Shown here piece after piece: positions 46,095 through 56,756 of a DNA stretch of 64,000 nt. Origin of the DNA: Humulus lupulus (taxonomy: Eukaryota > Streptophyta > Magnoliopsida > Rosales > Cannabaceae); the NCBI RefSeq assembly GCF_963169125.1, contig NC_084795.1:141831766-141895765 (forward strand), written 5' to 3'. Positions within the stretch are counted from its first letter, which is position 1. The number at the start of each line of letters is the position of its first letter. The notes below the pieces were generated by a model. That model was not told the origin of the DNA. It made no database searches and saw nothing but the letters and a program-made list of their open reading frames with translations. A program made the position numbers and the translations under genes.

Positions 46095-46814
46095 CTAGTT
46101 CTTTAACCTTGATAATGATGTTACGTCATTTCCAATCAGTAATATATCATCAACGTAAAGAGCGAGGAATACTACTATACCATCTTTGATTTGTTTATAG
46201 ACACAAGGTTTGTCAACATTTTGTTCAACAACCAAATGTTTTACTTGTGTCATCAAATCTAAGATTCCAAGATCTAGAAGCTTGTTTGAGTCCATGAATG
46301 GACCTAAGAAGCTCGTAAACATTTTTCTCTTGACCTTTTAATTTGAACCCTTCTGGTTGAGACATGTAAATGGTTTCGTCAAGGTAGCCATTCAGAAAAG
46401 CTGTTTTTGACATTTATTTACCAGATCTCATAGTCCATGCACGCAGCTATGGACAAGAGTATACAAATTGATTTTTGCATGGCTAATGCAGAATAGGTTT
46501 CTTCATAGTCAACCCCTTCTTACAGGAGAAAAGGTTTATACATAGTCAACCCCTTCTTTCTGTGTGTAACCTTTGGCTACTGGCCTTGCTTTGAAAGTCT
46601 CTACTTTCCCATCCACTCCTCTTTTCTTCTTGAATATCCACTTGTAACCAATGGGTTTGATATTGTCACGTGGATCTTCAAGAACCCAGACATAATTGGA
46701 ATACATCGATTCCATTTCTTGGTTCATGGCTTCTTGCCATTTTTCTTCATCAGAATGATTCATTCCATCTTTAAATGTCAATGGATCGTCTTTTTTTGTG
46801 TCGAACACAAGCAT
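46095..46814 (-). pseudogene. Copia reverse transcriptase
   Basis: From 46814: HSDEEKWQEAMNQEMESMYS, then the start of RT with PIGYKWIFKKKRGVDGKVET and ARPVAKGYTQKEGVDYV. A break follows near 46536. From 46413: SKTAFLNGYLDETIYMSQPE, VYELLRSIHGLKQASRSWN, and finally the catalytic box ALYVDDILLIGND (about 46150). All main copia RT motifs are present and YVDD is intact. Frames change around 46230 and 46540, and a partial duplication (GTTTATACATAGTCAACCCC against CTTCATAGTCAACCCC) sits at 46500-46545. The enzyme would copy RNA into cDNA; this one is broken. Confidence 0.87.
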
Positions 46815-46841
46815 TTGAACTTCGTGTTCATAGCGTGTGGG

Positions 46842-47890
46842 TTACTTACTAACCCTCCCACTACGACGAAGTTCTCTACTATTCTGACTAGAAATAGAAG
46901 TTTCCTCTTGCCTTTTTTCATTGGTTATTGCTAGTGACTTTGCAACTTCATTCGAGATCATCTCCTCCAGAACAACCTTTCTGCGAGGTTTGTGGTTATT
47001 AACATAGTCATATTCAAGAAAAGTTGCATTTGTCAATACAAATGTTTTATTTTCTTTTGGACTATAGAAAATTCCACCTCTAGTCTCTTTGGAATATCCC
47101 ACAAACATACACACTTCATAGCGCGTTTCCAACTTCTTGGTCTTCCTTTTAAGCACGTATGCATGACACCCCCAAATTCTAAAATGGTGTAAACTAAGTT
47201 TACAACCATTCCATAATTCTATGGATGTCTTTTGGATAGACTTAGGTGGAACATCATTCAATGTGTATAGAACACATTGAATTGTATAGCCCCTGAATGA
47301 CAGTGGTAATGATGAGAAACTCATCATTCATCTAACCATATCTAATAACGTTCTATTTCGACTTTCTGAAATACCATTTTACTGTGTTGTTTCAGATGCA
47401 GTGAGTTGGAATTGAATTCCATGCTCACGTAAATGGTTCTTGAATTCACAATCCAAGTACTCTCTTCCTCGATCAAATTGAAGTGCTTTTAGTGATTTAC
47501 CTAATTTCTTTTCAGCCTCTGCTTGAAATTCTTTGAACTTTCCAAAAGTCTCAAATTTTATTTGCATTAAGTATCGGTAACCATATCTTGAATAATCGTC
47601 AATGAAAGTGACGAAATATTCATAACCTCCTCTTGCTTGTACATTAAGTGGATTGCAAACATCCGTATGTACTAGCTGAAGTGGTTATGTGGCTCTTGAA
47701 CATTTAACAGAGAGAGGTCTCTTGGTCATTTTGCCATCTAGACAGGATTTACAAACAGTGAGAGATCCAGTAGATGGTTCTCTTTAAAGGACTATCTTTA
47801 CAAGCCTATTTATTCCGTCTAGACCAATATGGCCCAATCTCAAGTGCTACAGATATGTTTCACTATCGGAATCAGTTTAATAGATTTAGG
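46842..47890 (-). pseudogene. Copia integrase with GAG-pre-integrase region
   Basis: Reading leftwards: about 47880-47690 gives HLRLGHIGLDGINRLVK and VCKSCLDGKMTKRPLS, the zinc-binding GAG-pre-integrase and HHCC region. 47690-47570 gives the core start (LVHTDVCNP..., YFVTFIDDYSRYGY). 47567-47379 continues QIKFETFGKFKEFQAEAEKK and RGREYLDCEFKNHL. 47327-46842 holds the C-terminal part (YTLNDVPPKSIQKTSIELWN, later FRIWGCHAYV and VCMFVGYSKETRGG). The protein would insert the cDNA into chromosomes. Stops separate the blocks. The sequence right of 47890 shows no protease or gag zinc knuckle, pointing to a deletion. Confidence 0.85.
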
Positions 47891-48336
47891 ATTAGCTGTT
47901 TTAAATAATTCAGAATTATAAAAAAATTTGTAATTCATTGTAAGTATGTAAACTTTGTTTATCCCAAAGAATTTGCATAACAAATAAATAGATAATTTCT
48001 TTAAATAATAACTACTTTATTAATAAAAGAAATAAATGTTATGCAAAAATAGAAATAAGTTTCCAAACATTAATAATCAAAATTACTAACAATAAACTAA
48101 ATTTCTAGATTGTAGTTTTCTTTGTTTAAAGAAATCTAAAATTTCTAAAACAAAATAAAGAAATTTAAATTGTTCTACTAACAATAAAATTACTAAATAA
48201 AAACTACACTCCAACTTCTCCATCTCTTTACATGCTATTCAAATCCTCATCAGTCTCTTCCTCCTTTTCAAGGTTCTGATTCTGCGAAGGGAAAAGCAAA
48301 AGAAAAATAGATTAGTGGCATATATTTTTGAATCTA

Positions 48337-48912
48337 CTATCCAAAAATTTGAATATGATATTCATAGTATTTGAATCTAGTATTCAAAGTTGAAAAAATA
48401 TATGTGAATCTTATTAACCTTTTTCTTTGATATAAACGATGGCACTCAGCATAGACTTCCTCTGTCATTGCTCGCCACATCTCATGTGGTGAGTCATAGT
48501 GTATATATTTTTCCTTTGTTTTTTCAGGCATGGTTGAAAGCATGCAATAACGTGCCAACCGATCGGATTTCATCCAATTTACATATTTTTCTTCTACTTC
48601 ATAGCTAGTAGCCAGAGGTGGTTCTGTTGGAGGTTTTTCACAGACAGTTGACATCATCTTCTTATAAGAAAAAATAGTCGACATGCCTCGAAACTAGTGT
48701 TGCATATTTTCAGGTTCAAAAACCAAGGATTTGAGAACGGCATCGGTGTGTAATTCACCAATAGACATTTTACTGGTAATAAATAGGTACAAATAAATAT
48801 TATTATATTTAGAATAATAAATATCAAATTTTTCAGAAATTAAACGTGATGCATGAGCACAATTAAAACACATAAAATAAAGATTAATTTCCACGATAAA
48901 ATTTTCTAACAA
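48337..48912 (-). pseudogene. Copia gag, N-terminal part
   Basis: Two adjacent minus-strand frames. 48912-48694 ends SIGELHTDAVLKSLVFEPEN. 48684-48337 encodes PPLATSYEVEEKYVNWMKSD, then RLARYCMLSTMPEK and SPHEMWRAMTEEVYAECHRL. The KW..D..AR..ML..M and MW..L patterns are those of copia gag (UBN2-type) proteins. The segment is only a third of a usual gag. The zinc knuckle and protease that should follow before the integrase are not found between 47900 and 48330, where sequence is AT-rich and non-coding. This confirms an internal deletion of the element. Confidence 0.7.
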
Positions 48913-50621
48913 TTAAAGTGCCGCCATAGGGTCGGTCAAATTAATTTTAGAGAATTAATAAGACATTCTTATCTTTATTGTTTAATACTTAAAATAACTC
49001 TTTATTTTCTCTTTTAAACATCAAAGTACCGCTTAGTTTGGTCAAGTTATGATTATCCACTGCATAAGCTTAATCATAACTTTGTGAGTGTAACCCATTA
49101 TTTCGGAGTTCATGACTTTACTTAGGACATGCCGCCTTAGGTTCGGTCAAGCCTAAAATACATCATTAGTTCCTATCTATGTAAGAAATGCAACCTTGCT
49201 ATTGATATGTCTAGACACCTTCCTTAGGGGGACGAAAACAAAGCCGTCGCGAGGCGTTATTCATATCTCACGGTGTTGTATTAATAATGGAGACCATGGG
49301 TTATGTTTGAGATATCAACCCTCTCCCACTCACTAATTTGAAATAAGTGTTTTTAACCTAATTAATTCCAAATTAATTATAACATCTTTAAACCTTATGA
49401 ACATAATTAAAATTTGAAAGAAAGCGAGTTTCTAGGTCCATATCCAATTTTGAATTACCAATCATGTTCATCTAAACTTTACTAAAATAACACTTTTACA
49501 ATAAAGTTGGTTTAATGAAAATAAGTCATAAAGACTTAAAATTGGTGTAATATTTTACCAAGTTTTCAAAATAAAACTAAGTAATTTTTATGCAATTGAT
49601 TTCACAAAACAATTCATATAAACATATAGGACAATCCTAATAATCATGTTTCTACTAATGAGATGCATGATTATGACTGTGTGGATTTTTATGTATGGCA
49701 TACAATGCATGAACATGTTATCAATCACATTAACCACATGAAAAAAAAAATATTTAAATAAATAAATAAACAATAAATGTTGAACCGGGTGCTTTTGGGT
49801 ATTTCTAATTTTACAACCACTTTATAAAATTAAAATAAATAAAATAAAACCGCATTGATCTCCATTGGGCTTCTTTACTTTGTCGGTAGGATATGTGTCG
49901 TTGGTCCAGAAGAATAATAAGAAAACAATTTTGTAATTATTTATGATTAATTAAAACAAACTTTCAAATAATCATTATTTTTTTTAATTAAAACAAATTT
50001 TAATTAAAACTGAAATGAATTTAAATTAAAATTTGTTATTTTGAAAAAATAAATTTTAAATAAGATATTAAAATTTTTTTTGTTAAGATAACAAAAATAT
50101 CTCATTATTTAAATATCAAATTTCAAAAATAGGATATTTAAACATTTTAAAATTTTAAAAAAATAACAGATTAATTTCAGAAAAATAAAAAATCTGGACC
50201 AGTCAGGCGGGGACACGTGGCGTCAAACGTGGTCGCCGGGCTGGACTGTACGGAACCGTATGGACCCATCCGTACGGCGTCCGTATGACGTCCCGGCAGC
50301 GGCTCGGAGGTCGGCCTCGGAGGATCGGTGGCTGAATTCTGAATCCCGGGCTCCGTTCTGACTTTTGTGTGATCGGAATTACAATTTTATGGTGTCAAAA
50401 ACCAAATAAAATTACATAAATCCTATGCCCTTTAATGGCTTACACAATGATCTAATCATAAACAAATCCTAACCCAAAAACACCATATAATTAACGATTC
50501 AACATTCCCATGCATTCAATCACATTAAGCCATCCATTCATTCATCAAAATAAATAAATGCATAAAAGTAAACCAACACATATTCAATACATATATATGT
50601 GAAGATGGCATTGGTACCAGT
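48913..50621 (-). other. Copia 5' leader
   Basis: Long untranslated leader between the 5' LTR and gag. It contains three related motifs (CCGCC..AGGGTCGGTCAA type) at about 48920, 49027 and 49130, a purine/AT-rich tract (49960-50190) and a GC-rich island (50200-50350) with repeated CCGTA/TACGG. Next to the LTR the minus strand reads CTGGTACCAATGCC, a weak match to the initiator-Met primer-binding site TGGTATCAGAGC. Confidence 0.6.
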
Positions 50622-52505
50622 TGTTTGTTTTTATTGATCAAATCAGAGATTATACGCAGCGGAAACAACAATCAAATTATCAGTTTAATCCCAAAAGATT
50701 TCTAGATCTACTTCTTCACATGCAAATATATATATTGAATCAAAGACAACAATAGAAAAATTAACTCAGGTCCTTCCTTGCTACTATCTTTTTGTATGGC
50801 AAAATCCTTGAGATCTCACACCAAGATCTTCCAAAATGTTCTCAGCACACAAAGAACGAGTGCGGAAAAACTATTTATCAGACGTTCTCAACACATGAGA
50901 TCTGATAAAGTTTAATCCTAGGTTTTGTGAAGAATAGTGACTTTTGTTTGTGTCACTGTTCTCTTTCTCTGAGAGAGATTTCTAGATATTTTTCTATCCC
51001 TGAAAAGTTACGTTCTGTAAAACTGATATCCTATTTTTAATATATCTAATATATTGAAATATTTGTTATTTTAAATAATTTAAAATAACTAATCAGTTAT
51101 CAGATTTTTGTTTAAATAATAATATTTTAATCATATTAATATATCTCATTATTTATTTAATATTTAAATAACTAAAATTGTGGAACCAAGAAATTGAACA
51201 CAGTCTCTTATGCGTGTAGCACAGTGACTGTGCATTGTGCTACATGTTTACCACATGCCAGTGATGGCATGTGATTTTTCCCAATTTTTATTATTATTTA
51301 AATACCAAGAATCCCAAAAAATAAATTAATTCAAAATTAATTATATTTTTGTTACATCAAATAATTAGTTAATTCTTAATTAATTAACCACACATAATTA
51401 AACAATAATTATGTTTGATACATAGAAAAATATTTTACTTATCACATAAGTCCTTTTTGCCCATTTTTGTGTTTACCTTTGTCAGTGATTGTTTGAGCCA
51501 TTTCGGGGACCATGGACCTATAACATTAAGCTCCAATAAATAAACTAAATAATTAAACTCTTTAATTATAATAGTTAATTTATTAATTTTGATATTACTC
51601 CACAATAAATTCAGAATTGCACTCTTTATGTTATAGATATACTTTTACAGAAATCTTTTCTTAAGTCGTCCATTGATATAACCATCTTACAATAGTTCAA
51701 TCCTCTAATTAATTAGTTCATAAATTAGAATGGAAGAATTACCATTTTACCTTTCTAATTTACTTCTTATTCCTTAAGTATCATTAAATCACTAGTGAAT
51801 AATTAATCTATAATCTATTTATAGATTTGAGCTCAAAATCATTCAGTTCCAGAATTAACCCTTAAGGGAACTAATATACGATCCGTTAGGAAAGATTAGA
51901 TTCCGTATTGTTGATACATGTTCCCAGCCATCCATGATATTAAATCTCCAAAACAAAAGTCATTAGCCTCATTCTTTGAAGAGACTTTAACGAATGAATC
52001 AAAAGGTTTAACAAACATGAACAGGAGTTCATGGACACTCAGAATTTAGGTTGATCTATAAATGATCATCAGTTATGATATGAATTACAAGTATTTATTG
52101 TTAAATGGTTTTTATATAAAGACTTTAATTCATATCGGTACATGTCATAAATAATCATATTATATAAAGCGCCTTTACCGAGATGTCTTTCCACATCAAT
52201 AATCCGAATCTAGATTATTTGTATCATTATGATACTCAGTAAACCGTACTTACAACTCCAATTAAAGAATTCCATAACTTTAATTTGTTGTTGTTGACTA
52301 TTTTCATTCATTCATGTGATCTTAATTCTCTCGTACTAATACAAGATCACTTCCTCAATAATGAATATGGAATTTTTCTGATATTTACAAAATTATTCAA
52401 AGAATAATTTAACAATCTAAATATAACAATAATCATAAACCATTGTATTTATTTATTCACAGAAAAACAAATGTCTTTACATGCTTTTAGGACACACTCC
52501 TAACA
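50622..52505 (-). repeat. 5' LTR of the copia element
   Basis: 1884 bp, TGTTTGTTTTTATTGATC...CACACTCCTAACA, closely matching 43269-45156 throughout. Confidence 0.92.
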
Positions 52506-52533
52506 GAATGGTGTTCCAAGTTTGTGGAACCAT

Positions 52534-53660
52534 CTATTTTTTTAACTGAGCCAGTTTGAAGGTTCTTTCCTGTAAGATCTCTACGATCATATAGGGTCCT
52601 TCCTTGTTTGGTCCTAGTACACCATTTCTAGTGTGTTGGTGAACTAGGAACACCATTCGGACCACCAAATATCCTAGTTTGAGTCTCTTCCCTTTGACCT
52701 TTTTGTTGAAGTAGGTCGTCACCCTTTGCTAGTAATGGGCAAGCTACATCTGAGATTCTTCTCGTCACTCTACAATTAAATCTAGGGATGCATTAAGTAG
52801 GTTGTAATTTCGATCCTTGTCAAAGGTCTTTCGCCTGTGTGACATTACTAATGCCTCGACTAGGAGCGTAGCTTCACTTCCAAATGTACGAAAGAGGGGA
52901 GTATGCCTAGTGGAAGCTTGATGTGAGGTCCTATAAGCCCAAAGTACTTGTGGGAATTGCTCGGGCCATAGCCCTTTAGCATCCTCTAGTTGTTTCTTTA
53001 GATTGGTCTTAAGGGTTTTGTTTACTGCCTCGACCTGCTTATTGGCTTGAGGGTACGCAACTGAAGTCAAAATTTAAAGTATGTCGTATTTTTCACATAA
53101 AGTTGTGAACAGGCCCCTGTAAACTGAGTCCTGTTGTCTGACACAATCTTCCTTGGAAGTCCAAATTGGTTTATTATGTTCTTCACCACAAAGTCAATCT
53201 CTTCAAGGATATAGTTGACAGCGGTTCAGCCTCAACCCACTTCGTGAAATACTCGATTGCGACAATCGCGTGCAAAACTTCTCCCTTTCCAGTTTTAAAT
53301 ATCCAATTAGGTCAATACCCCATACGAAAAATGGACAAGGGAGGATATCATCGTTTGCTCCATGGATGTGACTTGGGCGATGGTGGCAAAGCATTAGCAT
53401 TTATCACGCTTGATGACATATGAGGTCAAGTACTTTTTCAGTGTGGGCTAGTTATAGCCCTGCCTTAACACATTTAAGGCCATGCTCCCCCCCCCCCCCC
53501 CCCCCTCCCCCAAGAATGGTTTCAACAATCCCCCCATCCATAACATACCTTGGGATTTGGTATACCAATTTTCGTGCATCCTACAAGGACCACATATAAC
53601 ATACCCCATCTTCAGGCAGTTTTCTAGACATGAGCAATTCAATGACTGGAGTCATTAGGT
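52534..53660 (-). pseudogene. Tat-2 integrase
   Basis: Minus strand, right to left. The zinc domain and its run-up are at about 53660-53450 (MALNVLRQGYN, CGPCRMHENW), broken by a 19-base C run at 53487-53505. Core remnants are at 53400-53160 (PSHIHGANDDILPCPFFVWG, GIDLIGYLKLE; IVSDNRT-like about 53140). A clear block at 53070-52765 reads VAYPQANKQVEAVNKTLKT and LWPEQFPQVLWAYRTSHQAS. The C-terminal domain at 52722-52534 shows NKKVKGKRLKLGYLVVRMVF and GVLGPNKEGPYMIVEIL. It would catalyse insertion of element cDNA; several frameshifts and stops inactivate it. It lies right after the copia insertion, which removed contact with the antisense gene. Confidence 0.82.
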
Positions 53661-53984
53661 CAATCCTACGCTAATCATTCTGACCGCTCTTGGCTCTTCA
53701 TCTATGCTTGGTTTATCCAAGAATTCTATGCAGTCCACATTCAATGTATCTGCTTTTTTGGAGGTGGCAAGTACGGCCAAAGAATTTGCATTTGTGTTCT
53801 GCTCGCATGGCACTTGTTCGACGGAATAGAATTCAAACTCTGATAGTTCACTTTTCACCTTAGCTAGATAAGCTGCCATTTTGATTCCTCGAGCTTGATA
53901 TTTGTGATGCCCCACGTTCCTATGGCTACTTTCTGGAATGACGACTGGCCCTACAAACCAACACGAGTCTTTTCAGCGTGCTTT

Positions 53985-54095
53985 GTCCTCACTCATATGC
54001 TTCCTAGGAAAACATCCCAGGAGGTCACCCATCCCTAGATTACCCCAGGTCAAGCACGCTTAACTTTGGAGTTCTCAAGTGATGGGCTACCGAAA
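53985..54095 (-). other. 5S rRNA-like segment in the left Cassandra LTR
   Basis: The minus strand contains AGAACTCCAAAGTTAAGCGT, GCTTG and, after a diverged loop, GGATGGGTGACCTCCTGGGA. These match the internal control region (A box and C box) of plant 5S rRNA. Divergence elsewhere means it is not a 5S gene. Confidence 0.88.
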
Positions 54096-54429
54096 AGAAG
54101 ATGCATCTTGTTGATATAGGTAGTACCCATCAATCCATTTAAGCCATCTTCAAATGTGTAGTCCCATACCTACACAGTCTTAGAATCATCACAGTTGACC
54201 TTCCCCAGGCGGTGTGGGATTGCAAAGCTTACCCGGTCTTTCCCCTTACGAATCACGGGATTCTGACGGTCACAATCACCCCGCCTTACGGGCCCGACGT
54301 CCCTGTCGGCCACACTTCCGGCTGGGTCAAGGCTCTGATACCATTTGTGATGCCCCACATCACTATGGCCGCTTTCTGGAATGACGACTGGCCCTACAAA
54401 CCAACATGAGTCTTTTCAGCGTGCTTTGT

Positions 54430-54535
54430 CCTCACTCACATGCCTCTTAGGAAAACTTCCCAGGAGGTCACCCATCCCTAGATTACCCCAGGTCAAGCAC
54501 GCTTAACTTTGGAGTTCTCAAGTGATGGGATACCG
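54430..54535 (-). other. 5S rRNA-like segment in the right Cassandra LTR
   Basis: Same motifs as the left copy (AGTTAAGCGTGCTTG and GGATGGGTGACCTCCTGGGA on the minus strand). Confidence 0.88.
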
Positions 54536-55378
54536 AAAAGAAGATGCATCTTGTTGATATAGGTAGTACCCATCAATCCATTTAAGCCCTCTTCAACTGT
54601 GTAGTCCCATACCTACACAGTCTTAGAATCATCACAGTTGACCTTCCCCAGGCGGTGTGGGATTGCACAGCTTACCCGGTCTTTCCCCTTACAGATCACG
54701 GGATTAATCATGAGGTGAGAAACACTGAAACATTGAATCACCTCTGGAATTCGATACATTCATCTACGAAATAAGCAAACATCTGGCCCTTTATTGCTTT
54801 CTGTGGCTTGTATAATATTTCGAACTGAATGAGTTAACACGTGTATGGTGTGGAATTGAATGAGTTAACTGAATGAGCCCATTTCAATAGATATCTCGAT
54901 GTTGTAAGCTTTTGCAACACTTGTCTTAAAGTTTGATCAGTTAACACGTGTATGGTGTAGAACTAAAAATATGGCCCGAGCTTCCTTGAAGCCAAGATTA
55001 AACAGAGCACAAGCTTCTCAATCATAGTATATCTGGATTTAGCTCTCAATGGCCTCTTACTTATTTTGTACACTGGTTTCTGTGCTCGATTTGATTCTTG
55101 AATTAACACCATGCTAAATGCGTTCTCCGTGATTGCTAGGTATAAGTATAGACATTCCCCAGCAATTGGTTTTCATAAAATGGGGGGTTCAGCTAAATGT
55201 GTCTTTAGGTCTTGAAATGCCTATTCACATTATTCTGTCCATTCAAATCGTTTGTTCCCCCAGAGGATATTATAGAAGGGGAGACATTTGTCCATGGACT
55301 TGGACACAAATTGATTTAAGACCGCGGATTTTCTAGATAAACTCTGGACTTCTTTTCGCGACTTGGGTGATGACATTT

Positions 55379-55999
55379 CTAACAACGATATGATTTTTTA
55401 GGGTTTGCTTCGATCCTCCTTGAGTTAACTATAAAGCCTAGAAATTTCCCTAAAGATACTCTAAAGGCGTACTTCTGGGGGTTTAACTTCATATGATACT
55501 TTCTCAGTATGCCAAAACATACTTTTAGATCATAAACATGGTTATTGGCAGTTTTTGACTTGATGAGCATATCATCAAAGTACACATCCATGTTTTTCTC
55601 GATCTGATCAATAAACATTTTTTAGACTAGCCTCTGATACATGGAACCATCATTCTTTAGCCTAAATGGAATGACTATGTAGCAGCATACCTTGTGTTCA
55701 TCCCGATCTGGCGTGCTCTGGGTCGGCGGGGTTCATCTTGATTTGGTTATATCCAGAATATGTGTCCATGAAGGACATGAGCTCGTCGCTAGCCGTGGCG
55801 TCAATAGTTGATCTATTCTTGGCAGCGAAAAAAACTCTTTTGGACATGCCTTATTCAAGTTGGAGAAGTCCATGCAGGTCCTCCATTTTTCGTTTGGCAT
55901 TGGAACCAGAACAAGGTTGGCGATCAAAGTTGGATATTTGTCTTTTCTAATGAACCTGCATTTCAATAGGAGTGCTACTTCTTCCTCTAAAGCCTTCAT
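55379..55999 (-). pseudogene. Tat-2 reverse transcriptase
   Basis: The minus-strand frame from 55999 starts MKALEEEVALLLKCRFIRKD, followed by PNEKWRTCMDFSNLNKACPK and FSLPRIDQL: fingers and first palm motifs of gypsy RT. After a disrupted stretch (55730-55620) the frame at 55618-55379 gives MFIDQIEKNMDVYFDDMLIK and LRKYHMKLNPQKYAFRVSLG with KFLGFIVNSRRIEANP. The catalytic box reads YFDD instead of the usual YVDD seen in Tat-4 (61318), which may be decay. The enzyme would make element cDNA in cytoplasmic particles. Frameshifts and stops kill the gene. Confidence 0.83.
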
Positions 56000-56133
56000 T
56001 TCTGCTATTACACATGCACATTTTTGTCCATGTTGAGGATGTTCATAATCACACTTGAAATGATACCCACCATATATTCGTGTGACCAGGCGAAGACATC
56101 GAGATTTTTCCTCAGAAACTCAACCAACTCCTT

Positions 56134-56550
56134 TCATTTAACTCCTAGATTCTTGCCAATATTTACCACCCTCGAAGGTGTCTTTGGGTCGAGCATTATT
56201 TCTTCAGGCTCCTCTGGAGCCTGGAGCTCAGATCGGTCTTCACCTATTCTTAGGTCTATATCATCATATTGGGCGACCTTAATGTAAGTCTCCTGAGATT
56301 CTTCTGCCTCTTCAACAATTTCCACTGCATGAGACTCCTCATTCTCTTAAATTACGACCATGGCCTACTGAAGGTTGTGACTTTCCCTTCATGGCAATGG
56401 TATAGCTTTCCTTGGCAACGAGCTGGTCCCCTCTTACATTGGATGTCCCCGAGGATGAAGGGAACTTCATGGACAAATGGCAAAGATAAGTTATGGCCTC
56501 GAACGCCATCAACGCTGGTCTACCCAATATTGCATTGTAAGCGGTTGGGT
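56134..56550 (-). pseudogene. Tat-2 protease end and protease-RT linker
   Basis: Right to left: about 56550-56510 encodes NPTAYNAILGRPALMAF, the conserved end of the Tat protease. 56480-56340 gives YLCHLSMKFPSSSGTSNVRG and DQLVAKESYTIAMKGKSQ. 56325-56134 gives the acidic linker AQYDDIDLRIGEDRSELQAP and KTPSRVVNIGKNLG, which parallels Tat-4 at 60640-60735. The protease catalytic part would lie right of 56550 but is replaced there by an unrelated LTR start. The region separates protease from RT in Tat polyproteins. Confidence 0.78.
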
Positions 56551-56756
56551 TGTATCATCCCAAATTTGCTAATAGAGCTTAGTGCCTCATTTAGCGTGTC
56601 ATGAGGGCATAAATAGATATATGTATGAATTTAGTTGTATATATGTGTGATTCTTTGAAATATATGGGTTATATTAAGATATACATATTTATGCATGCTT
56701 ATGTGTATTAAATGCAAGTGTTGGCCCGTTTTCATGAAAAAAAGCATTTTCGTAAT
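56551..56756 (+). repeat. Probable 5' end of another LTR, truncated by Tat-4
   Basis: TGTATCATCCCAAATTTGCT at 56551 abruptly replaces Tat-2 protease sequence. From memory, similar openings (TG.GATACCCCAAATTTGC...GCTTAGTGCC) start LTRs in some plant elements. The fragment runs 206 bp until the Tat-4 LTR at 56757. Its remainder should appear beyond the 3' end of Tat-4, outside the window. Confidence 0.5.

Larger units (their letters stand above)
43269..52505 (-). mobile_element. Ty1/copia retrotransposon
   Basis: Minus-strand element with long LTRs (43269-45156 and 50622-52505, TGTT...CTAACA) that are very similar to each other. Pol reads leftwards in the copia order: gag, GAG-pre-integrase, integrase, RT, RNase H. 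The polypurine tract (minus strand AAGTGGGAGATT) abuts the left LTR. Gag C-terminus and protease are missing. The flanks (GCAAG and GAATG) do not match, so no target duplication is confirmed. It splits Tat-2 between the antisense gene and integrase. Confidence 0.9.
53903..54705 (-). mobile_element. Cassandra-type TRIM retrotransposon
   Basis: Two near-identical repeats of about 370 bp (53903-54274 and 54346-54705), each starting TGTGATGCCCCAC on the plus strand, flank about 70 bp of internal DNA. The internal part holds a minus-strand primer-binding site for initiator tRNA-Met (TGGTATCAGAGCC, at 54331-54343) and a minus-strand purine tract (GGCGGGGTGATT). Each LTR contains 5S rRNA-like sequence, the defining trait of Cassandra elements. 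It encodes no protein and depends on other elements. The right LTR lacks its last dozen or so bases, so no duplication is seen. It lies inside the Tat-2 RNase H. Confidence 0.92.
53655..55378 (-). pseudogene. Tat-2 RNase H region, split by the Cassandra insertion
   Basis: The archaeal-type second RNase H, characteristic of Tat-lineage elements, ends at 53902-53655: YQARGIKMAAYLAKVKSELS, then EFYSVEQVPCEQNTNANSLA. The matching part of Tat-4 reads [15 protein letters not shown]. The Cassandra TRIM (53903-54705) inserted immediately before YQARG. Upstream pieces on the far side (54706-55378) are strongly decayed and I could place only short stretches. RNase H removes RNA from the RNA-DNA hybrid. 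Inactive here. Confidence 0.65.

Noticed and set aside
43264..52510. Target-site duplication for the copia element
   Set aside because: GCAAG and GAATG do not match, and shifting the boundaries by a few bases did not produce a convincing pair.
53970..54535. Two 5S rRNA genes in tandem
   Set aside because: Only the internal promoter region resembles 5S; the ends of the gene diverge, and the copies lie within paired LTRs of a Cassandra-type element.
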